Assembly (NCBI GenBank): GCA_036555035.1
Contig: DATBMB010000130.1
Location: 1 to 20,084, forward strand
Direction: 5' to 3'
Length of the DNA: 20,084 bases
Source: SG8-41 sp036555035
Lineage (GTDB): Bacteria > Pseudomonadota > Gammaproteobacteria > Burkholderiales > SG8-41
A program made the position numbers and the translations under genes. Shown in pieces: positions 5,936 through 13,428 of this stretch (position 1 is its first letter; every line of letters starts with the position of its first letter). The notes beneath the pieces were generated by a model, which ran no database searches, was not told where the DNA came from, and saw nothing but the letters and a program-made list of their open reading frames with translations.

Positions 5936-8299
5936 ATGTCGCGCTTCGGAAGATTCTGGCGCCGCCTCCGCGACGCCGCTGATCCGGTCCTGCGCCGGGT
6001 GTTTGGCCGCGCGAGCTTCTGGGGGCGCCTGCGCTTCGCCCTGCTCACGATCGCGTTGCTCGTGGCCGGCTTCACGCTGTACCTCGATTTCCGCGTGCGC
6101 AGCGAGTTCGAGGGCCGGCGCTTTGCGCTTCCGGCGCGCATCTACGCGCGCCCGCTCGAGCTGCACGCCGGGCTGCGCATCCCGCAGGCGAGCATCATGG
6201 AAGAGCTGCGCCAGGCCGGCTATCGCGAAGGGCCGCGCGAGGGCGAGTCGGGCTGGTTCGCGAGGAACGGCGACGGGCTCGAGATCGCGCTGCGGGCCTT
6301 CGTGTTCTGGGACGGGCCGCAGCCCGCGCTGCGCCTGCGCGTCGAGTTCGAGAATGGCGCCGCGGCGTCGGTGCGCGACGCGCAGGGCCGGGACCTGCCG
6401 CTCGTGCGCCTGGAGCCGCTGGCGATCGGCGGCATCTATCCCGCCAACAACGAGGACCGCGTGCTGGTGCGTCTCTCCGAGGTACCGAAGCACCTGGTGC
6501 AGGCGCTGCTCGCGACCGAGGATCGCAACTTTTTTTCCCACCACGGCTTCGACCCACGCGGCATCGCGCGCGCCGTGGTGAACGTCTTCCGCGGCCGGGG
6601 GCTGCAGGGCGGCAGCACGCTGACGCAGCAGCTGGTAAAGAACTTCTTCCTGACGCCCGAGCGCACGGTGCAGCGCAAGGTGACCGAGCTCATCATGGCG
6701 GCGCTGCTCGAGCTGCACTACGACAAGAGCGAGATCCTCGAGACCTACTTGAACGAGATCTATCTCGGACAGGACCGCGACCGCGCGATCCACGGCATCG
6801 GGCTTGCCTCGCTCCACTATTTCGGCAAGACCGTCGAGCACCTGACGCTCGCGGAGAGCGCGCTGCTCATCGGCATGGTGAAGGGCCCGGCCTACTACGA
6901 CCCGTACCGCCACCCGCAGCGCGCGCTCGAGCGGCGCAACATCATCCTGCGGGAGACCCGGGCGCTCGGCTTCGTCACGATGGAGCAGTACTCGGCCGCG
7001 CGGGCCGCGCGCCTCGCGCTGAACCCGAAGGCGTCGCAGGGCACCTCGCCGCACCCTGCGTTTCTCGATCTCGTGCACCGGCAGCTGCGCCGGGACTACG
7101 ACGAGGCCGACCTGCGCTCGGAGGGCCTGAGGGTGTTCACCACGCTCGACCCGGGCGTGCAGTCCGCGGCGGAGAGCGTGCTCGAGCGCAAGCTCGCGCA
7201 GTACGACAGGGAGAAGCGCTTCGGCCCGTCCGGGCTCGAAGGCGCGATCGTGGTCACCCACAGCCAGAACGGCGAAGTGCAGGCGGTCGTGGGCGGACGC
7301 GACGTGCGCTACCGCGGATTCAACCGGGCGCTCGACGCTGCGCGTCCCGTGGGCTCGCTGCTGAAGCCCGTCGTCTACCTCACGGCGCTCGCCGAGCCCA
7401 CGCGCTACACGCTCGTCACGCCGATCGAGGATGCGCCGTTTGTCTGGAAGAGCCGCGGCGCGCCGGACTGGGAGCCGCAGAACTTCGACCGGACGTTCCA
7501 CGGCGCGGTGCAGCTGCGTACGGCGCTCGCGCTGTCCTACAACGTCGCGACCGCGCGGCTGGGCACCGAGATCGGCATCGAGCGCGTGCTCGCCACCGTG
7601 AAGCGGCTCGGCGTCGAGCGCCCGATGAAGCCCTACGCGGCGACGCTTCTCGGGGCGGTCGAGCTCTCGCCGCTCGAGGTGGCGCAGATGTACCAGACGA
7701 TTGCGAGCGCGGGATTCCGCGTGCCGCTGCGCGCGATCCGCGAAGTGACCACGCAGGACGGCCGGCCGCTCAAGCCCTATGCGCTGGAGGTGGAGCAGGC
7801 ATTCCCCGCGGAGCCGGCCTACCTGCTCACCGCCGCCATGCAGGGCGTGGTGCGCGAAGGCACCGCGCAATCGCTCGCCAACTGGCTGCCGCCCGAAGCC
7901 GCCGTCGCGGGCAAGACCGGCACGACCGACGAGATGCGCGACGCGTGGTTCGCCGGGTTCACGGGCGACCGGCTCGCGGTCGTGTGGCTCGGCTACGATG
8001 ACAACCGCGCGGCGAATCTTTCCGGCGCCGCCGCGGCGCTGCCGCTGTGGGGCGAGCTGATGGCGGCGCTGGGCGCGGAGCCGCTGGCGCCGCCCCGGCC
8101 GGACGGCATCGAGAGCGTGCTGATCGACCCCGAAAGCGGGCTGCGCGCCGATGCGCTCTGCACCGGCGCGCTGGAGCTACCTTTCGCGCGGGGCTCGGCG
8201 CCGGTGGAGCGCGCGCCGTGCGCTTCCGCCGTGGGCGTGGCGATCGAGGAAGTGAAGCAGCAGGCGAAAAGCTGGTTCGAGCGCCTGTTCGGCCAATGA
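5936..8299 (+). CDS. mrcB: Penicillin-binding protein 1B (bifunctional glycosyltransferase/transpeptidase)
   Basis: A 787-residue class A PBP that polymerises lipid II into glycan strands and cross-links them in the periplasm. A basic cytoplasmic tail is followed by one membrane anchor (about 33-50). A UB2H-like domain (about 68-160, 'FALPARIYARPLELHAG') distinguishes PBP1B from PBP1A. The GT51 domain (about 170-340) has catalytic Glu195 in 'ATEDRNFFSHHG', then 'GGSTLTQQLVKN' and 'RKVTELIMA' (Glu251). The transpeptidase domain has active-site Ser474 in 'PVGSLLKP' (SxxK with Lys477), SxN at 534-536 (SYN) and KTG at 660-662. The length is slightly below E. coli PBP1B (844). The start has no visible SD (see the -10 element at 5922). 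The stop overlaps the next start by ATGA, coupling it to a candidate lipoprotein activator. Confidence 0.95.
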   Translation: MSRFGRFWRRLRDAADPVLRRVFGRASFWGRLRFALLTIALLVAGFTLYLDFRVRSEFEGRRFALPARIYARPLELHAGLRIPQASIMEELRQAGYREGPREGESGWFARNGDGLEIALRAFVFWDGPQPALRLRVEFENGAAASVRDAQGRDLPLVRLEPLAIGGIYPANNEDRVLVRLSEVPKHLVQALLATEDRNFFSHHGFDPRGIARAVVNVFRGRGLQGGSTLTQQLVKNFFLTPERTVQRKVTELIMAALLELHYDKSEILETYLNEIYLGQDRDRAIHGIGLASLHYFGKTVEHLTLAESALLIGMVKGPAYYDPYRHPQRALERRNIILRETRALGFVTMEQYSAARAARLALNPKASQGTSPHPAFLDLVHRQLRRDYDEADLRSEGLRVFTTLDPGVQSAAESVLERKLAQYDREKRFGPSGLEGAIVVTHSQNGEVQAVVGGRDVRYRGFNRALDAARPVGSLLKPVVYLTALAEPTRYTLVTPIEDAPFVWKSRGAPDWEPQNFDRTFHGAVQLRTALALSYNVATARLGTEIGIERVLATVKRLGVERPMKPYAATLLGAVELSPLEVAQMYQTIASAGFRVPLRAIREVTTQDGRPLKPYALEVEQAFPAEPAYLLTAAMQGVVREGTAQSLANWLPPEAAVAGKTGTTDEMRDAWFAGFTGDRLAVVWLGYDDNRAANLSGAAAALPLWGELMAALGAEPLAPPRPDGIESVLIDPESGLRADALCTGALELPFARGSAPVERAPCASAVGVAIEEVKQQAKSWFERLFGQ

Positions 8300-8727
8300 G
8301 AGTCCTGCTCGCCGTGGCGGCGATCCTGGGCGGCTGCGCGACCGTGCAGCCGCCGGCGCCCGTATCGGAGCCCGCGCAGGCGCCCGTGCCGGCGTCGGTG
8401 ACCGGGAGCGCTGCCGTCGCGAGCCTCGTGGCGAGCGCGCGCGCGGATACCGGAGCCGGCCGCCTGGTGCAGGCCTCAGCGTCGCTCGAGCGCGCACTGC
8501 GCATCGAGCCGCGCAATCCGCACCTGTGGCAGGAGCTCGCGCGGGTGCGGCTGCAGCAGGGCGATTACGCGCAGGCCGAGAGCGTTGCGGCGCGCTCCAA
8601 CTCCTGGGCCGGCAGCGACAGCCGGCTGCGCGCCGAGAACTGGCGCCTCATCGCCCAGGCGCGCGAGGCGCGCGGCGACACCGCGGGCGCGCGCGCGGCG
8701 CTCGAGGCCGCCGATCGGCAGCGATGA
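8296..8727 (+). CDS. TPR lipoprotein, probable LpoP-like PBP1B activator
   Basis: A 143-residue secreted lipoprotein. A short signal sequence ends in a lipobox L-G-G-C with lipidated Cys14. A Pro/Ala-rich linker (about 18-40) could span periplasm from the outer membrane. Then come about three tetratricopeptide helical pairs, with the best repeat matches at 'LVQASASLERALRIEPRNP', 'LWQELARVRLQQGDYAQAE' and 'LIAQAREARGDTAGARAAL'. Position +2 is Ala, so outer-membrane sorting is expected. In Pseudomonas aeruginosa a TPR lipoprotein, LpoP, is encoded beside the PBP1B gene and is needed for PBP1B function. This gene overlaps mrcB by 4 bp and has the same architecture, so I infer the same role. The gene symbol is left empty because the function is inferred from architecture and position. 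Confidence 0.8.
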   Translation: MRVLLAVAAILGGCATVQPPAPVSEPAQAPVPASVTGSAAVASLVASARADTGAGRLVQASASLERALRIEPRNPHLWQELARVRLQQGDYAQAESVAARSNSWAGSDSRLRAENWRLIAQAREARGDTAGARAALEAADRQR

Positions 8728-9581
8728 GCCGGGCGGCCACCCGCAAGGCGCCGCGGCGCCGCATCCGGATTGCGTTCGTGCATCCGCTTTCCACCGCCGG
8801 CCGGCGGGCGCTGCGGGGGCTCTGGGACGCACCGCTGCCGGTGCGGTTCGTGGCGGGGACGGCCGCCGTGCTGGTGCTCGTGCTCGCGCTCAACTGGCTC
8901 TACCAGGCGATCCGCAAGCCTGCCGAGATGTTCTTCCCGGTCTCGGGCGTGCTGCACAAGTCGCCGGCCGGGACCTGGCGGCAGTACGGGCCGCTCTTTC
9001 GCGAGCATTCCACGGAGGTGATGACGCCCGAGCTGCTCGCGGCGCTCGCCCAGGTCGAGGGCGCCGGCAACCCGGTGGCCCGCACCTACTGGCGCTGGCA
9101 ATGGAGCTGGAACCCCTTCGAGATCTACCAGCCGGCCTCGAGCGCGGTCGGGATGTACCAGATCACGAACGCCGCGTTCCGCGACGCGCGACGCTACTGC
9201 ATCCACAACCACGCGGTCGTCGAAGACGGGCCCTGGAACGACTGGAGCTCGTGCTGGTTCAACGGGCTCTACACCCGGGTCATCCCGAGCCACGCCGTCG
9301 AGATGACTTCGGCCTTCCTGGATCGCAGCGTCGCGCGAACACTGGCGCGCCAGCGCGCCGCCGCCGCGACGCTGCAGCAGAAGCAGGACCTCGCCGCGAT
9401 CATTCACCTGTGCGGGCCCGCGACGGGCGACGCCTATGCGCGCAGGGGCTTCCGCCTGGCGGGCGCTGCGCGCTGCGGCGACCACGACGCCAGGGTCTAC
9501 CTTGCGAAGGTCAACGCGATGAAGCTCAATTTCGCGTGGCGGGCGGCGGCGGCGGAAGGCGGGCAGCCTATTGAGGAGTGA
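8724..9581 (+). CDS. Membrane-anchored lytic transglycosylase (SLT/lysozyme-like)
   Basis: A 285-residue protein with a basic N terminus, one transmembrane anchor at about 41-60 ('RFVAGTAAVLVLVLALNWLY') and a periplasmic lysozyme-like domain. The catalytic glutamate is probably Glu112 in 'LAALAQVEGAGNP'. The SLT-type 'SSAVGMYQIT' motif is at 139-148, and 'LAAIIHLCGPATGDAYARRG' supplies the later conserved block. Such enzymes cleave glycan strands with formation of 1,6-anhydroMurNAc. The ATG overlaps the stop of the TPR lipoprotein gene (8724-8727), making a three-gene synthesis/activation/cleavage unit with mrcB. The last 14 bp overlap the convergent Bug gene on the other strand. Its exact lytic transglycosylase class is not clear to me. 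Confidence 0.82.
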   Translation: MSRAATRKAPRRRIRIAFVHPLSTAGRRALRGLWDAPLPVRFVAGTAAVLVLVLALNWLYQAIRKPAEMFFPVSGVLHKSPAGTWRQYGPLFREHSTEVMTPELLAALAQVEGAGNPVARTYWRWQWSWNPFEIYQPASSAVGMYQITNAAFRDARRYCIHNHAVVEDGPWNDWSSCWFNGLYTRVIPSHAVEMTSAFLDRSVARTLARQRAAAATLQQKQDLAAIIHLCGPATGDAYARRGFRLAGAARCGDHDARVYLAKVNAMKLNFAWRAAAAEGGQPIEE

Positions 9582-10533
9582 TCCCGGCGGTCTTGATCAC
9601 CTTCGCCCATTGCGCGATCTCGCGCTTGATCAGGGCCGCGAACTGCTCCGGATTGCGGTTGACCACCTCCACGCCCTGACCGGCCAGGTGCTTCACCACC
9701 TCGGGATTGCCTGCGCCGCGCGTGAGCGACTGGTACAGGCCGTCGATGATGGGGCGCGGGGTGCCCGCGGGCGCGAGAATGCCGAACCATTGCGTCGTCA
9801 CGAATCCGGGCAGGCCCGCTTCCCCGAGCGTCGGCACGTCGGGCAGGATCTGGATGCGCTTCGCCGTCGTGACGCCGAGCGCCCGGAGCCGGCCCGACCG
9901 GACGTGCGGCATCGCGGACAGCGCGGTGGAGACCGCGGCCGAGATCTCGCCGGAGATCACGCTGATGAAGGCCGCCCCGGAGCCCTTGAAGATGATCTGC
10001 TGCATGTCCACGCCGGCCGTCTGCTTGAACAGCTCCGCCGTCATGTGCGGGCTCGTCCCGAATCCCGGCGAGCCGAAGGTGAGCTGGCCCGGCTTCGCCT
10101 TGGCGAGAGCGATCAGCTCTTTTACGCTCTTCGCCGGCAGCGCGGCGTTCACCGTCAGCACCTGGCAGGCGTCCACGACATGCGATATCGGCGCGAAGTC
10201 GCGCACCGCGTCGTAGGGCAGCTTCCTGACCATGCTCGGGTTGATGGTGAGCGAGGGCTGGATGATCAGCAGCGTGTAGCCGTCGGGCGTCGCCTTCGCG
10301 ACGATGTCGGTGCCGATGACCCCGCTCGCGCCGCCCCGGTTGTCCACCACGACCTGCTGGCCCAGCTCCTCGGAAAGCTTCTGGGCGAGCATGCGCGCGA
10401 GGATGTCGCTCGCGCCCCCGGGCGATGAAGCAACCACCAGCCGGATCGGCCGGGTGGGATATTTCTGCGCCAGCGCGCACTCGACGCCGAATCCGAGCAC
10501 CGCGAGCGCCAGGATGATCAGGTTCCTGTTCAT
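9568..10533 (-). CDS. Bug/TctC-family periplasmic solute-binding protein (operon copy 3)
   Basis: A 321-residue Bug receptor and the last gene of the minus-strand operon. The signal peptide spans about 1-22, with likely cleavage after 'VECALA'. The mature start is 'QKYPTRPIRLVVASSPGGASD', and the second loop is 'DNRGGASGVIG'. Later family blocks are 'GSPGFGTSPHMTAELFKQ' and 'IIFKGSGAAFISVISGEI'. A strong SD (aggagg) precedes the ATG. It starts 10 bp after the stop of the preceding Bug gene. Its TAG lies inside the 3' end of the convergent transglycosylase gene. The ligand is unknown. Confidence 0.94.
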   Translation of the reverse strand: MNRNLIILALAVLGFGVECALAQKYPTRPIRLVVASSPGGASDILARMLAQKLSEELGQQVVVDNRGGASGVIGTDIVAKATPDGYTLLIIQPSLTINPSMVRKLPYDAVRDFAPISHVVDACQVLTVNAALPAKSVKELIALAKAKPGQLTFGSPGFGTSPHMTAELFKQTAGVDMQQIIFKGSGAAFISVISGEISAAVSTALSAMPHVRSGRLRALGVTTAKRIQILPDVPTLGEAGLPGFVTTQWFGILAPAGTPRPIIDGLYQSLTRGAGNPEVVKHLAGQGVEVVNRNPEQFAALIKREIAQWAKVIKTAGITPQ

Positions 10534-10543
10534 GGCAATCCTC

Positions 10544-11533
10544 CTACTCCGGGCGCAGCCCGATCGCGCGTATGAGCTTCGTGAACTTGTCGACTTCGCG
10601 CCGCATGACGGCGACGAGATCCTCGGGCCGGCCGCCGATCGTGATGAAGCCGGCGGCTTCGAGCCGCCTGGCAGTCTCGGGATGCTTTAGCGCGGCGACC
10701 GCGGCCTTGTGCATCACCTCCACGACCTGCGGCGGCGCCAGGACCGGCGCCATCAGCCCGGCCCAGCTCGCGAACTCGTAGCCGGGCACGGTCTCGGCAA
10801 TCGCCGGCACGCCGGGCAGATCGCGCAGCCGCCCGGGCGTGGTCACGCCGAGCGGCCGCAGCCGGTTGCCGCGGATGTGCGGCATCCCGGTCGAGACCGG
10901 CGTGAAATAAACGGAGGTTTCCCCGGAGGCGATCGCGGCGAGCGCCGGACCGCCGCCCTTGTAGGCGACGTGCAGCATCTTCACCTTGACCATGCCGTTG
11001 AAGTGCTCGGCGGCAAGATGCGTCCCGCTGCCGGTGCCGGCCGAGGAGAAGGTGAGATCGCCGGGACGCTTTCGCGCGAGGGCCACCAGCTCCTGCACGG
11101 AGCGGGCGGGCAGGGAAGGATGGACGACCAGCACGAACGCGGAGGAGGCGAGCTGCGTGATCGGGGCGAAGTCGGTGAAGATGTCGTAGTTGAGCTTCGG
11201 ATAGAGCGCGGTGTTGATGGGGTGGTTGGTGTGGATCACGAACAGCGTGTACCCGTCCGCCGGCCCGCGCGCCGCGATCTCGGCGCCGATGTTGCCGCCG
11301 GCGCCCGCGCGGTTCTCGACGATGACCTGCTGGCCGAGCAGTGGCGCAAGCCCCGCCGCGACGATGCGCGCGAGGACGTCGGGGTTGCTGCCCGCCGAGC
11401 TTGCCACGATGAGCCGTACCGGCTTGACCGGGTAGGCCTGTGCCGAGTAGCTCTGCGCCGCGGCATCGGCGAGGCAGCCGACCGCCAGGGCGCCCGCGGC
11501 GAGTGTTCCGGCAAGCAGTCTCGTCGAGTCCAT
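10544..11533 (-). CDS. Bug/TctC-family periplasmic solute-binding protein (operon copy 2)
   Basis: A 329-residue Bug receptor. The signal peptide is about 1-27 (hydrophobic 'LLAGTLAAGALAVGCLADAAAQ'). A Cys at 20 does not sit in a convincing lipobox. The first ligand loop reads 'VRLIVASSAGSNPDVLARIV', lacking the more common Pro-Gly-Gly of its neighbours; the second loop is 'ENRAGAGGNIGAEIA'. Further blocks are 'FSSAGTGSGTHLAAEHF' and 'VAYKGGGPALAAIASGE'. I placed the start at the Met 11 bp after the upstream Bug stop, where the signal peptide begins; the frame is open further upstream but runs into the preceding gene. No strong SD is visible, so translation may be coupled. Confidence 0.92.
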   Translation of the reverse strand: MDSTRLLAGTLAAGALAVGCLADAAAQSYSAQAYPVKPVRLIVASSAGSNPDVLARIVAAGLAPLLGQQVIVENRAGAGGNIGAEIAARGPADGYTLFVIHTNHPINTALYPKLNYDIFTDFAPITQLASSAFVLVVHPSLPARSVQELVALARKRPGDLTFSSAGTGSGTHLAAEHFNGMVKVKMLHVAYKGGGPALAAIASGETSVYFTPVSTGMPHIRGNRLRPLGVTTPGRLRDLPGVPAIAETVPGYEFASWAGLMAPVLAPPQVVEVMHKAAVAALKHPETARRLEAAGFITIGGRPEDLVAVMRREVDKFTKLIRAIGLRPE

Positions 11534-11544
11534 GCCGCCCGGGC

Positions 11545-12531
11545 CTACTCGATTTTCACGCCGGCGGCTTTCCACACCCTGGTCCGCGTCACGATCTCGT
11601 CGCGGACGAGCTTGTCGAACGCCTCGGGCGAGCTGCGCTGCGCCGCCGCGCCCTGCTTCGCGATGCGCTCCCTGACCTCGGGCATGTCGAGAATCTTCCC
11701 GACCTCCTCGGACAGCAGGTTGACGGTCTTGCGCGGCGTCCTGCCCTGCGTGAGCATCCCGTACCACCCCTGGTAGACGAACCCCGGCAGCCCCGCTTCC
11801 GCGATGGTCGGCACATCCGGCAGCGCCTGCGCGCGGTAGGGTGTCGTCACCCCCAGCGCGACGACGCGGCCGCTGCGGACCAGCGGGGAGGCTGCGAGGA
11901 CGGGCGAGAGGAGGAAGTGCACGCGGCCCGACATGACGTCGGTCAGCGTTTCCGGGGAGCCCCGGTAGGGCACGTGCACCGCGCCGATGCCGGCGGCGAG
12001 CTTGAAGAGCTCCGCGCCATAATGCGGCCCGCTGCCGAGCCCGGTGGACGCAAAGTTGAGCTGCCCCTTCTTCTCCTGCGCGAGCGCAATCAATTCCTTC
12101 ACCGACTTCACGCCGAGCCCGGGCCCGACCACCAGCACGAGAGGCGTGGTCGCGAACTGGGTGATGCCGGAGAAATCCTTGACGGGATCGAAGGGAAGCT
12201 TCCCGGCATAGAGCGCCGCGCTGCCCGAGAAGTTGGATCCGGTCACGAGGAGCGTGTGGGCATCGGGGGCGGCCTCGGCGACGATGCCGAAGGCGATGAT
12301 GCCGCCCGCGCTCGGCCGGTTGTCCACCACGACCGGCCGGCCCCAGCGGTCCGCCATCCTGGGGCTGACGACGCGCGCGATGATGTCGGTTGCGCTGCCA
12401 GCCGTGAACGGCACGACGATGCGGATCGGCCGGCTGGGGTAGGCGGGCTCCTTGTCGGCCGCCAGCGCGCCGCCTGCGGCGGCGGCCACGGCGGCGAGCG
12501 CCAGCAGGGATTTCAGCAGGATGCGCTTCAT
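11545..12531 (-). CDS. Bug/TctC-family periplasmic solute-binding protein (operon copy 1)
   Basis: A 328-residue Bug receptor. The signal peptide is about 1-24 ('MKRILLKSLLALAAVAAAAG', Ala-rich cleavage region). The mature sequence opens 'YPSRPIRIVVPFTAGSATD', with second loop 'DNRPSAGGIIAFGIV'. The blocks 'FASTGLGSGPHYGAELFK' and 'HVPYRGSPETLTDVMSG' are typical. The ATG lies 5 bp after the DUF1330 stop, with a ggagtag-like SD inside the end of that gene, so the two are coupled. The three Bug genes in a row are about as different from each other as unrelated family members, which argues against a recent tandem duplication (judged by eye). The ligand is unknown. Confidence 0.94.
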   Translation of the reverse strand: MKRILLKSLLALAAVAAAAGGALAADKEPAYPSRPIRIVVPFTAGSATDIIARVVSPRMADRWGRPVVVDNRPSAGGIIAFGIVAEAAPDAHTLLVTGSNFSGSAALYAGKLPFDPVKDFSGITQFATTPLVLVVGPGLGVKSVKELIALAQEKKGQLNFASTGLGSGPHYGAELFKLAAGIGAVHVPYRGSPETLTDVMSGRVHFLLSPVLAASPLVRSGRVVALGVTTPYRAQALPDVPTIAEAGLPGFVYQGWYGMLTQGRTPRKTVNLLSEEVGKILDMPEVRERIAKQGAAAQRSSPEAFDKLVRDEIVTRTRVWKAAGVKIE

Positions 12532-12536
12532 GGGCG

Positions 12537-12830
12537 TCAGTCTACTCCCGGGACGATGCGCAGGTCGCGCACGGCGCCGTCGCCGAGCGCCTTCAGCGCG
12601 GCCTGGTAGCCGGGGCTGTCGTGCACGGCGATCGCCTTCTCGACGCTCTCGAACTCGATGACGACCGTGCGTTGCATCGCGCCGTGCTCGTAGACCTTCG
12701 CCGGGTCGCCGCGCACCAGGAATTTCGCGCCGGATTTTTCCATGACCGGCCCGGCGAGCTTGCGATAGGCGTCGACCTTCGCCGGGTCCTTGACGGAGCG
12801 GAACGTGTTGATCCAGTAGCCCTTGGCCAT
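12537..12830 (-). CDS. DUF1330 family protein
   Basis: A 97-residue cytoplasmic protein of the DUF1330 family, a ferredoxin-like (dimeric alpha/beta-barrel type) fold found in many proteobacterial catabolic operons. The family pattern is clear: 'KGYWINTFRSVKDPAKVDAY', then 'GAKFLVRG', 'VVIEFESVEKAIAVHDSPGYQ' and 'LRIVPGVD' at the end. A good SD (aggggag) precedes the ATG. It lies between the CMD pair and the Bug genes in the same direction, 5 bp from the next start. The biochemical role of DUF1330 proteins is not settled; a small-molecule binding or isomerase-like role is only a structural analogy. Confidence 0.9.
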   Translation of the reverse strand: MAKGYWINTFRSVKDPAKVDAYRKLAGPVMEKSGAKFLVRGDPAKVYEHGAMQRTVVIEFESVEKAIAVHDSPGYQAALKALGDGAVRDLRIVPGVD

Positions 12831-12846
12831 GAGTGACTCCCCTTGA

Positions 12847-12874
12847 AGTGATGAGTGATGGGTGATCAGTGAAG
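12847..12874. repeat. Four tandem heptamers in an intergenic gap
   Basis: The 28 bp read as AGTGATG AGTGATG GGTGATC AGTGAAG, four consecutive degenerate 7-mers. They fill most of the gap between the CMD paralogue stop and the DUF1330 SD. Similar short GTGATG runs are scattered in proteobacterial genomes (recollection). Function is unknown. Confidence 0.8.
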
Positions 12875-12881
12875 AACTGCT

Positions 12882-13427
12882 TCAACCTGCCGGTTTCGGG
12901 AGCGGGCGCGCGCCCAGCGTGCGCGCAAACGCCTGCATACCGTAGTGGAACGCAATGAAAGCGCCGAGCTCCATGATCTGCGCCTCCGAGTAGTGGCGCT
13001 TGCCCTCGGCGTAGAACGCGGCGTCGATTCTCTCGGGATTCAAGTACATCTCGCGGGCGTAGCGCAGCGCCCACTTCTCGGCGGCCGTGAAGCGCGGGTC
13101 GTCCTCGAACTTTCCCGATCCCGCCGCGATCCGGCCCTCGTCGAGTCCCGCCCGAATCGCCTGCGCCGAGCGCAGGCCGCCGAAATAGGGATCGCCCGCC
13201 GTGCGGGCAAGCTGCACGCGGATGATCTCCTTCAGCCGGTGATCCACGTTGCCTTCGGTGTGCGAGTGGAGGAGGGCGCGAAGCACGGCCTTGGCGAGCG
13301 TCGGCGCGCGCGCGAGGATGCGGGAAAAAAGCGCGTCCGGCACGCCGAGCGCCTCCCCGCGCCGGATCAGCTCCTGCAGCTCCGGGTCGCGGATCTCGGC
13401 GGCGCTCAGGGGCTCGACGTGGGACAT
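12882..13427 (-). CDS. Carboxymuconolactone decarboxylase (CMD)-family protein lacking the redox CxxC
   Basis: A 181-residue CMD/AhpD-fold protein. The core 'HRLKEIIRVQLARTAGDPYFGG' aligns without gaps to the upstream gene. Glu67 is kept, but the two redox positions are Asp79 and Phe82 instead of Cys79 and the TGA-encoded residue 82. C-terminal family blocks 'DPRFTAAEKWALRYAREMYLNPE' and 'HYSEAQIMELGAFIAFHYGMQAF' are intact. CMD-fold proteins act as decarboxylases, isomerases or peroxidase partners; without the cysteines this one cannot use AhpD chemistry. The ATG (13427-13425) is 1 nt after the upstream stop, implying coupled translation. A structural or regulatory partner of the upstream protein is my inference. 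Confidence 0.9.
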   Translation of the reverse strand: MSHVEPLSAAEIRDPELQELIRRGEALGVPDALFSRILARAPTLAKAVLRALLHSHTEGNVDHRLKEIIRVQLARTAGDPYFGGLRSAQAIRAGLDEGRIAAGSGKFEDDPRFTAAEKWALRYAREMYLNPERIDAAFYAEGKRHYSEAQIMELGAFIAFHYGMQAFARTLGARPLPKPAG

Positions 13428-13428
13428 G

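Noticed and set aside
5831..7870. 679-codon open frame antisense to mrcB
   Set aside because: Arg/His/Leu-rich composition typical of the reverse frame of GC-rich genes; the plus strand carries an intact PBP1B.
11531..11556. Frameshift or fusion joining the Bug genes, because open frames extend across the boundaries
   Set aside because: Each Bug protein has its own signal peptide and start codon shortly after the preceding stop; the upstream extensions are just open frame inside the neighbouring gene.
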